A DNA stretch of 64,000 nt, from positions 4,774,001 to 4,838,000 of the forward strand of contig NC_089439.1 of NCBI RefSeq assembly GCF_026210795.1, in the 5' to 3' direction. Origin of the DNA: Rhizophagus irregularis (Eukaryota; Glomeromycota; Glomeromycetes; Glomerales; Glomeraceae). The notes under the pieces are model-generated. The model was given only the letters and a program-made list of their open reading frames with translations. It was not told the origin of the DNA and did not search any database. Position numbers and translations under genes: made by a program. Below are positions 36,193 to 48,153 of this stretch, piece by piece (the first letter of the stretch is position 1; every line of letters starts with the position of its first letter).

Positions 36193-36358
36193 CCCTACAA
36201 AAATGAAATATGCTAAATTCGTTTTATATTTGTGTTCGTGTGTAAAAAGCGTCCAAAAAAGCACCATTTTGCCTGATTTATGTCTTATTACAAAAAAAAC
36301 AAAAATTAAACATTTGCACAAATATAAAACAAATTTAACACATTTCGTTTTTATAGGG
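36193..36358. mobile_element. 166-bp CCCTATAAAAACG-family MITE, TTC duplication
   Basis: Sister of 31573-31768: the same AAAAAAGCACCATTTTG core and TTATGTCTTATTAC centre, but the right-hand half is shortened. The left end is CCCTACAAAAATG and the right end is CGTTTTTATAGGG. TTC is duplicated at 36190-36192 and 36359-36361. Confidence 0.85.
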
Positions 36359-38339
36359 TTCACAAATGCTAATCCAGTGCTTCATGTTGTTCTAGGGCCA
36401 GCCTATGCAAAGAATTTCAATGTTAACACTTTTCATTAAATAAATAATAATCTGTTAAAATCAAAATAAATTAATAAACTATATATATATACGTGCAATA
36501 ATATTTGCAAAATAATTTTTTTTATTTACAAGTGAAAGAGACTAAAGTTTTCATTCGACTTTATTTTCAATTAGATATTATCAACGCAAATACATTTAAA
36601 ATTTCTAACGTTTCTTGAAATAATACTACAATAAATACATCTAAGTTTTAAAAAAAAAGATTTCTAGAAAATTTAATGTGGGTTAGGGTATCGGCATTCT
36701 TTGTATTTGAAACCAAAGCCAAAGTTCATTGTAGGATAATTATGGCGCACGAAATATTGTTTACGACTGTTATTTACCTTTTGAGTTTTTTCCTTTTTTT
36801 TTTGTTATACAAAAATTAGGACACCAAACAATCAATAGATAATTATCTCAGCAGGTAGTTATTTTAACAATTGAATAATTTATTTGTTATAAATAATTAT
36901 CTATCTTAAAATGTAACAATACAATATTCATTGTTGTTACTTGTTAATTTAACTAATTGTTAGTTTTGTGTTACAAATAAAATAAAGTGGAAAAAGTCAT
37001 ATTTCCATGCACGACAGTATATCATTGTTTTTTCTTTGTAATAAGCAAGCGCATGTGATTGATTGAATTTGGGCTGAATTTTAATTAAATTTTTCTTGGA
37101 TATTTGACCAAATTTCAAACATTCATTCTAAGTAGTACTTCGAAGAATATAGTTGCTACATTACAATATTAGTTGGATTGGATTAACTTTATTTATGTTT
37201 TTTCTATTTATTATTTTCTTTTCGCCTGATGATTATTTTACTCTAAAATAAGTAATGCATAAGAGTTAAAAATTTTTTTTTTATTATTGTTTTTTTTTCC
37301 CAAATAAGTAATATTATAAATGTCGGATTTGTAAACCGGAGTAAGATTCCCGATCATGCAATGTTGATCATTACTAATTATTATGTGGGCTTTGTTAAAA
37401 ATGCCAATAAGAGGCTGTGCAAGTACAAACATGCAATATAGCCAATCATTAGCACAAACAGATATGCATGATAATTCTAATGGATATCAGAGGAACTGGA
37501 AATATATTTTCTAGAACATTTTAGAACATTTTAAAAATTAAGAGAAATTTCGAATTATATATAGCGAATCCTAAACCTGAATAAGAACAACTTGTTTTTT
37601 TACTTGAATAAAGGGTCCTTTTTTAGAATAGGAAAAAATGGATTTATATTGACTTTACCAAAAAGCTTTGTAATAGGAAATAAAGAAACGGTCAAATTTG
37701 GTTAAAATAATGATTACTAATATTAGATATACATATATATATGTATATCATAAATATAAAATAAAAATAGAAATTCTTTAATGAGATTACGAAATTCTTT
37801 GATGAAAATTCTTTAATGGGAATTCTTTAATGAGAATTCTTCTTTTAAAGAAAAAGGCAAAATTTAAGTTTGGAAATTGAAAAAAAACAAATGCAGGATT
37901 TTTTAATAAAATAAGATTATTGTTTCTAATTTTATAAGCGGTTATCATTATATGCCGATTATTATTGGTTCTTTTTTTTTCAAAACATTTTTTATTATTA
38001 AAATTCTAAAAATATTAAAAAAATTTTCTAACAATCAAATAAAGGTTAAAAATTATTTTTTTTTAAAGTCATCCACGGAAGTAATATTCCTTTGTATTAA
38101 AAAAAGAAAACCTATGATTAAAAAACAGAATAAATAAAGTAATTATAATATAAATTTAAATATAAATTGAAATCCTCTCTTACTTTCTTATTCTCATAAA
38201 AAAGAAAATTATTAAAATAAAATTCTTAGTATTTTATATTATATAATTATAATTCATTTAATTAATTTGAAACATCGTTTTCTGTTTATATCAAACTATT
38301 TATTTAGAAAGAAAAATAAATTAAAGGGGATAACAAAAA
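36359..38339. other. AT-rich intergenic with a short minisatellite
   Basis: At about 37773-37846 a 14-17 bp unit (AATTCTTTAATGAGA) repeats four to five times. A (TA)n palindrome ATACATATATATATGTAT lies at about 37729. No gene seen. Confidence 0.5.
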
Positions 38340-39222
38340 ATGGAAAAATGGCAAAAAAAGGCGTTGAAAGAAAAGATAAAGAGAAAAAGTAATAAAATAT
38401 TTAAAACGATAGACGAAAATGTACGTAAATTTTTAATTAATCCATATAAAAAAATGACTTATAATTTATTTAATATTATTTAATTTATTAGAATAAGAAA
38501 ATTATATTAGATTATATGGAAGAATGGAAAAAAAGGGGAAAGATTCCTAAAAATCCCTTTGTAGAATTGTCTAAAAAATTAAAAAACCGGTATAATTCAA
38601 AAGCAATCTGTGATTAGTAAGTTAACGATCCATTTTATTAATACCAATGCTTTTTTTTATACAACAAAGTAACTTATATATTAAAATATACATTTCGTTA
38701 TTATTAAATATACATTAAATATATACATTAAATATATAGTTATTGGAATATACTTGATCCTCGACGTATGCATTAAAAAATTCCATTGTTTCTCTTCCTT
38801 TTTTTTACAAATAATAAAATGATATCTTTTATTCACTCTTGTTTGTCCTTTTAGTTAATCATGAACCTTTCTCTCAGGAAGAGAAAGAATATATTTACAA
38901 ATGGGGCGAAAAATATCAAGAAACTAATGATGGTAATATTCAATGGAGATTTTTACAGCCTAAAATGGAAGCGGAATTTGGAAAATTTTGGTCTCGAAAT
39001 AGTCTCAAAAATATTTGGAATACCAGAAAAAAACAGGTTATTAAAGACAAAGCGCAAATCAATATTTCTGAAGAAGTTGATAAAGAAAATAAGGATGATT
39101 ATAAAATATGTAAAAGTGAAAATGAAGACGAAATAGAATTTGATGAATGTGAAGATAAAAATGAAGCCAAGCCTTTTACCAAGCATTCAATTCAATTTCT
39201 ATTAAATGATAATATGATTTGA
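38340..39222 (+). CDS. Two-repeat Myb-like protein E (second subfamily)
   Basis: Exons 38340-38420, 38492-38616, 38740-38765 (26 nt) and 38855-39222 give 199 aa with phases 0, 2, 1. The basic head is Lys-rich (MEKWQKKALKEKIKRK). Repeat 1 ends SKAICDYYWNILDPR where the first subfamily has KQIRQRWISKLDP. Repeat 2 begins NHEPFSQEEKEYIYKWGEKY and ends RNSLKNIWNTRKKQ, with Trp at all three Myb-type positions (KWG, QWR, IWN). The tail is acidic and Lys-rich (DKENKDDYK, ENEDEIEFDECED). The EILC motif is absent. Its closest relative is G on the other strand at 41839-42641. Likely a nuclear DNA-binding protein. Confidence 0.75.
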
Positions 39223-39713
39223 AAATTTGTAAATCTATTCAATTTAATAACTTCATTATCCATTATTTATTTTTATTTAACCGTCACTCTATACGTTTGT
39301 ATTTATTTATTACATACTAAAATAATAAAAATAACTGTATAACATAAACATACATAAACATAGCTAATTGTAGTTAGTATAAGGAAATGTTCATCCGATA
39401 TTGTGCTTTAATCATAATAGTATAACATTCAATGTGAATGAAGATCAGCTAAACAATTACGGATTTTAAATTCCGTCACACGTTTTGTGATACGCATTTT
39501 TTAACGTCAAGGCGTTAAATAGGGAAACAAAAAAACACTGTAATCTTGACAATAATGAATGAAATTTGCCCTATTTTTAATTTTCATGTAACACGCAGCT
39601 CCAAAAAACGGTAGGTGTTCGTTTGAAAAAAAAAGATATATATATAACTTTAGTAGAAGTTTAGCTACCCATTATTTTTTATTTCTCGATTAATATTTCT
39701 TAAAAAAAAAAAA
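39223..39713. other. Intergenic between E and F
   Basis: AT-rich, no element ends recognised. It presumably holds the E 3' end and the F promoter. Confidence 0.4.
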
Positions 39714-40509
39714 ATGAAAATAAAAGGCCATCGATTCACCAAAGAAGTATGTTGTAATTAAAATAATTATTTTAATTATTCTTATTACTTAAAAAATAAA
39801 TTCTTTTCTTTTTAGATTGATAATATTATTAGCGAACATATGAAAAATTTGGGCCATCTTCCAAATCCCTATATGAAAATTCATGAAAAGATTCCAAAAT
39901 ATAGTTCAAAGCAAATTCGTTATCGGTAAGATAATTATTATAATAATTGTTTTTTTCTTTTTCTTAAAAAGATAATGAGATTCATTTGAATTTTATTATA
40001 ATTTTAGTTGGATAAGTAAACTCAATCCATATCGTAAGTAAAAAATGTTAAAATTCTCTTTTTCTTTATTATAATTTGAAATTTATTGTAATTTAATTTA
40101 AAATTTTTTTCTAGTTTGTACAATGCCTCTTGAAGATAACGAAAAATTGTTCATCGTTCAATGGGTTGAAAATAATCGAACTTCAGACGGTATAATTCAT
40201 TGGAAAGACTTAATTAAAGAAGTTGAAAGTAAATTTGGAAAATTACGTTCTGAAAATACTCTTAAAAATTTTTGGCACTTAAGAAGAAGAAGTCTTTCAA
40301 AACAATTTAAGGAAGTTAATTATGATGAACCTAATATTACTTTTGAATACGAAAATTTAATAAAAGATGACAATTTGTCACTTTTTAAAAATAAAGACGA
40401 AGAAAATATTTCTCCACTTCCTTCTGATGCAAGTCGAATAGAAATCTTATGTTGGGTGGCTAGTGAACAACATAAACGTGATTTCCCATATAGTAAATAT
40501 TTTAAGTAG
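39714..40509 (+). CDS. Two-repeat Myb-like protein F
   Basis: Exons 39714-39746, 39816-39925, 40008-40033 (26 nt) and 40115-40509 give 187 aa with phases 0, 2, 1. Repeat 1 reads IDNIISEHMKNLGHLPNPY and ends KQIRYRWISKLNPY. Repeat 2 has EDNEKLFIVQWVENN, IHWKDLI and KLRSENTLKNFWHLRRR, with all three Myb-type Trp. The tail includes NITFEYENLIKDD, also found in H2 (NITFKYENI), then DASRIEILC and a longer end than its sisters. It is one of the best-preserved members. Role inferred only from the fold. Confidence 0.8.
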
Positions 40510-41375
40510 TTAACCCCAGAGGTTTCATGTTATATAGTTATATATATATATATAGATAGACAAACAAATGTTATAAATATTATAGAATTACATTTTTTAA
40601 ATAAATTCAATATCAATATTATTAACTGTTTATTTTGCACAATAAATTATTACATAAAAAGGCGTTTGCCATATACTAATGATAAAAGAAATATGAATGT
40701 AAAATACTGCGAAGTGTAACCTCGGTATCCGCCGAGGGGTGGTATTTGTCGAAACCATTTTGCCGAAGATATTTTACCAAAGAGATATTACTGAATGGAC
40801 ATTTTTCTGAAAGTCCGTTTCCATGAGAACATGTCTTTTGCCGCCGTAACCTTTACCGAATCCCATGCGGAAGTTTCGTCGAAAATGGTAATTTTCAAAA
40901 ATATTTCTGATTATATTTCTGATTTAAATTTAAAAATTTTTTTTTTTTAATGTAATAATGGATCAGCTTCGCTTACCATTTCCCAAATCGTTAATTCCAG
41001 TGACATCATAATTGACGAAAATCATTTATTTGTATATATTTTATACACTTTATCGAAATTTTAAAATAATGTTTTTCAGAGTTTTTTACTTTTCTATGAA
41101 TAAAAGCAAGGCACAATGACGCATAAATTTATTGAAAAAGGAAAACAATAAAATAAGAAATTATGTATTGCCGTTTTTACCGTTTTCAAAATGGTTGAAA
41201 TTGATGTCGATCATGTATTTTAAAGGTGATATGCAATGTAACAGAATCATACTGTAGAACATACTGTACTAAAACCTAAAAATCAAATGTTTGACAAATC
41301 ACATGATATGATTTTACCATTATGAATATAGACTATAATTACAATGAGCATGCGAGCACGCCATTTTTTGTGTTA
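40510..41375. other. Intergenic with a decayed repeat
   Basis: 40715-40885 is GC-richer, with GTAACCTCGGTATCCGCCGA and several TTGCCGAA/TCGTCGAAA words. Part of it matches the reverse complement of about 30265-30335, so it is probably a decayed transposon end. No gene seen. Confidence 0.5.
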
Positions 41376-41620
41376 CAGCTATTTGCAAAAAAAAAACCAC
41401 CTAATACGATTTTCGACTGCGTATGAATTTTCATACGCAGCCATACGCAGTCATACACGCATAGTAAACTGCTAGAATTATGTGATATAACTGCGGATGA
41501 CTGCATATGAAAAATTCAAAAAATGAGTTTGCAGATATTACCATGCGTATGACTGCGTATGAAAATTTCATACGCAGTCGAAAAATGAATTAGGTGGTCC
41601 GTTATTTTCGCAAATAGCTG
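41376..41620. mobile_element. 245-bp MITE with CAGCTATTTGC ends, TA duplication
   Basis: CAGCTATTTGCAAAAA at the left mirrors TTTTCGCAAATAGCTG at the right, flanked by TA (41374-41375, 41621-41622). CATACGCAGTC and GACTGCGTATG words are repeated inside and give strong self-pairing. Its outer 30 bp, including the GGACCACC word, match both outer ends of the 6.6-kb structure at 5978-12607, so they probably use the same transposase. Confidence 0.85.
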
Positions 41621-41838
41621 TAAAGACAGAATAGTTATCAAAGACCGGTTATACATTTTTTATTGAAAGAATAATATGTGGATATTTTGAAATATGTGTG
41701 TTTATTTTATTTTTATTCGAAGAATATATTTTTATTAAATAATTTATAATTTACTAACAAATAATTACAATAATGATTATAATGAATAAAATAAGCAAAT
41801 GAATATTTAAATAAGTATGTCAAATAAATCCTTTTATT

Positions 41839-42641
41839 TTAACCATCGTTATAAATGGTACTAAAGGAATTGAAAATTGATTGAATGCCTTTATCCTCAA
41901 TTACGTTTTCAACGTTGATTGTACCATATTTAAGTTCATCTCCATTATCAAAGTTTTCCAGAGCACTGTTTTTAACCTCAAGTTGTCTTTTCTTAGCGTT
42001 CCAAATGTTTTTGAGGTCATTTCGTGAACGAAATTTCCCAAGGTTTGATATTTCAGATTGTAAGTTCGTCCATGGAATAATACCATCGTTCATTTCTTTA
42101 TACCTTCCAATCCATTCATAAATATAATTTTTTTCTTCCTGAGAAAAAGGTGAATGGTCAACTAAACAAATAGAATAAAAAAAGGTCAATTTGGTTTAAA
42201 TTTGGATACAGACAAAAATTTTAAAAACTTACTACGTGGGTCAAGTATATTCCACCAACTAAATTTTATAATATAAAAAGTAAGTTATAAATTTTTTTTT
42301 TAAAACAAAAGCATAAATATATATAATATATATTCAACGAAGATGACTTACTAATCACAGATTGCTTTCGGTGCAAAATTAAACCGAACTTTCAATTTTT
42401 TAGATAAGTCTGCAAAAGGTGTTTTGGAAACTTTTCCACGTTTTTCCCATTCATTCATATGCTCTATTATCGTTTTTTTACCCTAAAAAAAAAAATGATT
42501 GATAAAAGATACTAATATATAAGTTTTATTTTATATCAATAATAAAAAACATTTGTAAGAATAAAGTTTAATACATACAGCTATATCTATTGTTTTATCA
42601 ATTTTGTTAATTTTCCTCGTTTTCTTAATGACTTTTCCCAT
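41839..42641 (-). CDS. Two-repeat Myb-like protein G (second subfamily, inverted)
   Basis: Exons (minus) 42641-42579, 42482-42352, 42258-42233 (26 nt) and 42161-41839 give 180 aa with phases 0, 2, 1. The head is MGKVIKKTRKINK. Repeat 1 ends KAICDYWWNILDPR. Repeat 2 begins IDHSPFSQEEKNYIYEWIGRY and ends KFRSRNDLKNIWNAKKRQ with Trp at all three positions. Nearest to E by the AICDY signature and the FSQEEK start of repeat 2. It is the only family member here on the minus strand, so it arose by an inverted duplication or a local inversion. The tail is short and acidic. Confidence 0.75.
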
Positions 42642-43306
42642 GTTGTACTATTAAAGAAAATTTTAATTTTTATTCGAACAATATTTAAGAAATTTATTTT
42701 TTTTTATGTTATTTTTTTAAGGATTAATAAAAGACATATTTTATCTATTTATACTTAATTAATCATTATAATAAAATAATTGTTAAATTAATAATAAATA
42801 ATATATTACTATTTTGGTTTTAAAAAAGAACTTAAACTTATTGTAACTTTTGTTTTTAAAAAATAACAAAAGAATATAAATAAATTAAAGAAAAGTAAAA
42901 TAAAAATAGAAATTCTTGAAAGAATTCTTCAATTCCAAGGTATATCAATATGCAACGTTACAATTGATGAATGGTTTGTTCAACTGGGACGAACACTCCG
43001 AACAATCAAATAAGGAAGTTATATGCTACACAATGTAGATCATTGGGCAGTTTTCTTGGTCATTGTTTGGCAGTTAGCACAATAAAAATATTGTTACAAT
43101 GACATTTGAAAAAAAATAAATTTTAAATAACCGCAATTCATTATATTTCAATAACTGTAATTTGGTTTTAACTGAAGTTTTCATCGCAATACTTTTTTCT
43201 AATCCATATAATTTGTTCATTATTCTTATTATTCATATATTATTCATATATTATACGTATATTATTCGTATATGATTCATAAATTATTCATATATTATTC
43301 ATAAAA
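42642..43306. other. Shared upstream region of G and H
   Basis: Divergent promoter region between G (minus) and H (plus). It is AT-rich, with TATTATTCATATATTATTCATA repeats just before the H start (about 43215-43300). No other feature seen. Confidence 0.4.
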
Positions 43307-43462
43307 ATGTCACAAAGACCACTTATCACTTCACAGATTGACAATACTATTAAAGAGCTTGTAAAAGACTTAGATAATCATCCCAACCTTTGTGAGAATA
43401 TTAGCGAAAAAATTAATAAACAATATGCTACAAATTTTACTTTAAAACAAATCCGTCAATAG
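43307..43462 (+). pseudogene. Truncated Myb-like copy H
   Basis: From ATG at 43307 the frame reads MSQRPLITSQIDNTIKELV and ends TLKQIRQ at a TAG (43460-43462), where family members have an exon end CG|GTAAG. The TAG could instead be spliced out as TA|GTAAG, but no micro-exon or second repeat follows: only 60 bp of AT-rich DNA remain before the MULE at 43531. Because the MULE has a clean target duplication, the missing half was lost before it landed. Nearest relative: H2 at 49378. Confidence 0.75.
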
Positions 43463-43530
43463 TAAGATATATCATTATTTATCAATTAATTAATTAATCA
43501 ATTAATCAATTATTTTATATATTATTTTAT

Positions 43531-44709
43531 GGGTTTTGTTTTTTATCGCACCCGCGATATGTCGCAAGGGCATGCGCCTCCTAATTTTATTGGCGAAAAA
43601 TTTTTTTGTGGCGCGTCAAATTTCAATTGTAACACGATCTTAAAAAATTTTTTTTTAAAAAATTCTTCGATCTGTTTTGGTTTCTTTGTCCCTACCCTTT
43701 AATAAAAACAAACCTTTACATTTCTTTTCTAATTACGTTTTCATTAAAAACATTGTTTATCATGTTTATATTCGATGGTTGGTTTCTTTTTTCTTCTTTT
43801 TTGTCTTGTTTTGAAAACTACACTAAAGGTTTTTTTTCTTTTTTCAGGTCCTTTGCGTTGTGGATTTTGACGTTAATATCATTTGAAAAGAGACTTTTCG
43901 TTCTTTAAAGACTCGGTAGGTGAAGTTTAATACACCGTGTTTAATAACCTTAAAAACACTATTAACGATTTTTTTTTACTTTAGATTCTTTCACTTTAGA
44001 TTCTTTTCACAACGGAAGTTTAATGTCAATTTCGTTACTCTTCCTTCTTCTCATTTGGAAAAAATATTGGTAAGTGTCGGTTATATAGACTATGAACTAA
44101 TTTAAACGGCCTCTTCAAAGTTTTTGTATATGTATTAACCTCTTGTAAACAATATTAACCAATTTTCTTCTTTTTTTAGGTTCTTTAATTTGATTTCCTT
44201 TCTAAAGAAGACCTCTTACTTTCCACTTTGGTGAAGTCTCGGTAGGTGTTATTCAGGTTGTTGGTGTACGCGAAGCTTTTAGAAACAACACTAACAGGTG
44301 TTTTTTCTTTTTTTAGGTTTTTTTTCGTTGTAAAAGCTAAGATTTACCGCCAATTGTGTTTTTTTTCATTTCGGTAGGTGTTATATAGGTTAATGGTGCA
44401 TGTAATAACCTGTTATAAATGATATTAATGAGTTTTTTTCTTTTTTTAGGTTCTTTCACGTTGTTAAAGCCAAACTTTAAAGCTGATCTCATTTTTAAGG
44501 TACCTTTGTTACCTTTCACTTCGGTAGGTGTTATATGGGCTAATGGTGTATGTAATAACCTATTATAAATGATAATATTAATGAGTTTTTTTTCTTTTTT
44601 TAGGTTTTTTTCACGTTGTTAAAGCCAAACTTTAAAACTGATCCCATTTCTAAGGTACCTTTGTTACCTTTCACTTCGGTAGGTGTTATATGGGCTAATG
44701 GTGTATGTA
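43531..44709 (+). repeat. Left TIR of the MULE, made of intron-like tandem units
   Basis: From about 43850 inward the arm consists of repeats in which a (C)G|GTAGGTGTTATA start is followed about 70-90 bp later by a T-run ending TTTTTTTAG, then a ~60-90 bp block (GTTCTTTCACGTTGTTAAAGC...) and the next GTAGGT. The innermost units (about 44372, 44521, 44677) are close copies of about 150 bp. A further GTAGGT unit lies just inside the arm at about 44930 and a diverged GTAAAG unit at 45230-45297. Confidence 0.75.
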
Positions 44710-45464
44710 ATAACCTATTATAAATGATAATATTAATGAGTTTTTTTCTTTTTTAGGGGTTTTCACGTTGTTAAAGCCAAACTTTAAAGCTGATACCGTC
44801 GGACGAAACATACCAGGTAATAAAGGACTAGTAGAAATTGTTTGGCGGAAAAATTCTAACGCTCTACCAGGATAAATGGTATAAATCCTTTTTTCTCCAT
44901 TTTTTTGGTACCTTTGTTATTTTTTACTTCGGTAGGTGTTATATGGGCTAATGGTGTATGAAACAGCCTTTGGAAATGATTAAAGTATATAAATTAGGAA
45001 CCAGGATGCTTAACAATTTTTTTAATAAAGTAATTAATTACATACACATAAAATTCTTATATAGAAAAGGTCTAATAATTAATGATTAATCCTTACTTTT
45101 CTTACTTTCTTGATGGTATTGTCTTTTTATTTTGATAGAGAGTTGGTAAATATTATATTAAAAGACTTCTTTTATTGCAGAAGCTTAATTTTAATTTTAA
45201 ATCTTGTTAAAAAAAGACTTTTCATTTTCGGTAAAGTGTTGATAGGACTAATAGTATATGTTATTGCTTTTATAAATGTCATTAACTTGGTTTTAGTTCT
45301 GAATAAACGAAAATATTAGTGTGCGGACAATGCTTAATTTTATTGGCTAGTAAATATATGAATTGTGATTGTAACACAAAAGTTACTATTTGTTTACCTA
45401 ATTTTTTTGTACGTCCCTTTATTTTTTTTTGCTTTTTACACACCTTATACCTTTGTTTACTACA

Positions 45465-47883
45465 ATGCAACAAGAAAACTCTGAACCAGTTTTGTATCAA
45501 GGAAAGGCTTTCACCACTTGGAAGCAAGCATTTGAAACTATTGAAAGTCGGGCAAAGCAGCAAGGGTTTAATATCATATATAGTCGTGTTGAGAAAAAAT
45601 CTGATGGAACTTTTCGTAGACGTACTGCACAATGTGAACATCATGGTAATTATGTTACAAAATCCAATAAAGAGACAACAACAAAACGTCTAGGCTGTGC
45701 TTGGCATATTAATTTATCAGAACCTACCTCTAAAAATCCTTTTAAATATGTTTATATTACAACACTTCATGATATCCATTCACATAATCTTAATCCTAAT
45801 ATCATTCAATTTGGAGATAACAAATACATACCTCCTGAAATTATGAAGGAGATTGAATTTCTTACTATTAAATGCAGAATGGGAGCTGCTACACAAAGAC
45901 AATATCTTGAAGCAAAGTTCCCAGGACAAATAATTTATGATAATGATTTGTATAAAGCAATTCAACATTTTCGTCCACAAAATAAAGATGATAGTAATGA
46001 TGCAGCTAAATTGTATACGAAATTACTTGAATTATCACAAAATAATCCAATGTGGAAGGTTGCGATCAAATTTGATAATAATAATACTCTTACACATTTA
46101 TTCTGGATGACGCCATCTCAGTTAGAATTATGGTATCGGTATTCAGATATTGTGGTACAAGATGTAACTTGTAAAACCAATAGGTATGAGATGGCTTTAA
46201 GTTTATTTATTATTCTTGATGAAAATCGGAATGTAAGACTTGTTGCACAAGCATTATTAATTGATGAAACAAAAGAATCACATGAATGGTCATTTGAACA
46301 ACTCAATTTAGCAACAAATAATGTGTATCCACAAGTAATAATGACAGATGCAGATCCAGCTGTACATGCTGCGATTAGGTCTACATTTCCTACCACATAC
46401 CCGATGCATTGCACTTTTCATATTAGCCAAAATTTGATTAAAAAGGTTCAAAAACTAATTGGAAATAAATTTCAAGAGTTTTTTACAAAATTTCATGCTG
46501 TACGTAATACACTAAACACACTTTCCTTTGAATCAGAATGGAGAAAATTAATTACTCAATATCCTGAAATACAGCAATATTTGATAAATACTCTTTATAA
46601 TACTAAAGAATCATGGGCTCATCCTTGGACATGTCACCAATTTACTGCAGGACTCCATGCATCTTCTCCTGTAGAAAGCATTAATGCATGGATTAAAAGT
46701 TATATTTTTAACTCTAATATTTCTTTATGTGAACTTGGGATGTAATAGAGAGAAGACAAATGGCAGAAAACAAAAAATATCAACTTGTGTTATGGAAAGC
46801 TGCTATTCCCTGTATGCCTACTCAGATTTCCACTGCTGCGTTCATGTTTACTTCTATTAACCAAAAACTTGAAGAATATTTGCCTCCTGCCATATTAGAA
46901 CTTCAAAGAGATGAAATTCGTCAGTGTGTTTTTTATAATGCTGTACAAGTTACCCAAGAAGTAATTGATGAATTTGATAAAGTATATATTACAATAATAA
47001 TTGTATACTTATTATGTTTGTATTTTACTTGATTTAACATTGCTATTACATGTGTTTGCAGTATGATCTCTTATTAGGTCAATATTTGGAAGATGTATCT
47101 GATGCTCGTCAAATAACTGCAGCATGTATGATTTCCAACATTAATAAAGATCAAATTTCATCTATGTGGGCTGTAAATGTTGAAAACAAACTTGTTGAGA
47201 AACATTTTATTATCTTATTAATAAATGGATCTCATTATTGCTCTTGTCTATCTCTTATTAATCGAGGAATTATTTGCAGGCATTATTTTCAAATAATGCT
47301 TCGTAGTCCTGCAGCAAGATTCCATTTAAGACTTATTCCTTCACGATGGTATTATAGAGATAAAGATCCTAGTAAAGAGCAATTTTTAGTTGCTAGCAAA
47401 TTTGAAAATGAGATTACACCTCTTATTCCTCAACATAATGTTCCATTTTTAACTGCAATTTGCAAAACATCACAAGAATTTATTACTCGGCATGAACAAC
47501 TTACAGACATACAATTATATGGTAAAATTGCTGGCTTATCACATAAAGCTACTATGAAAGCTGTTAGTAAAAGGGATATACGTATAATACATATTTTGGA
47601 GAATTACTTAAAAGATGTTGATGAAGAACAAGATGAAGAACAAAATGAAAATATCGAATTAGAAGATACAAAAGATGATGAATCTGATAAGGAAAATTTT
47701 CCTTTTATTCTCAATAATCCTAATAAACAAACCAGGTCTAAAGGACGCCCGAAGGGTACAAAACGAATTAAAGCAAGCCATGAAAAAGAAAAGGCTACGA
47801 CTTCAGTAAATAGTAAACAATATAAATGTGGAAATTGTGGTGATATGGGTCATAATAAGCGAAATTGTAATATTTTAAAATAG
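45465..47883 (+). CDS. MULE transposase with SWIM and CCHC zinc fingers (one frameshift)
   Basis: The first ATG of the frame is 45465 (MQQENSEPVLYQGKAF). The N-terminal region has a FAR1/GCM-like Cys/His cluster (QCEHH ... RLGCAWHINL). The MULE DDE domain follows: VVQDVTCKTNRY (first Asp), VIMTDADPAVHAAI (second Asp) with MHCTFHISQN, and SSPVESINAWIK (probable Glu). Frame 1 stops at 46743-46745 after CELGM. The protein continues in another frame as DVIERRQMAENKKYQ, so one base has been lost near 46736-46740. An 80-bp intron 46982-47061 (GTATAT...TTTGCAG) joins in phase. Then come a SWIM finger (CSCLSLINRGIICRH) and a C-terminal CCHC knuckle (CGNCGDMGHNKRNC). By family it cuts and pastes DNA at its TIRs. 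This copy may be inactive unless the shift is a sequencing error. Confidence 0.9.
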
Positions 47884-48153
47884 TTATCAAATGCTAAAGT
47901 ATCTTTAAATTTGACAATAAAGTTTATTAAGCCTCCTAATTAAATCTTCACTAATACTTCCCAAAGATATACATACACCACTAATCTATTTATTATCTCC
48001 GAAATAGAAGACATCAGAGTTTCCATGTGCATTTTTCATGTTCACTAGTCGTACTTGTTACACTTGCTGTATCATCATTGTCGGGTGAATTACATCCGTA
48101 TGAATCTAAAAAAGAAAAAAAACCATTAATTCATTTTAAAGACTACTATATAG

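Noticed and set aside
45282-45693. Frames on both strands overlapping the transposase start
   Set aside because: They are shadows of the MULE leader and transposase and share no conserved text.
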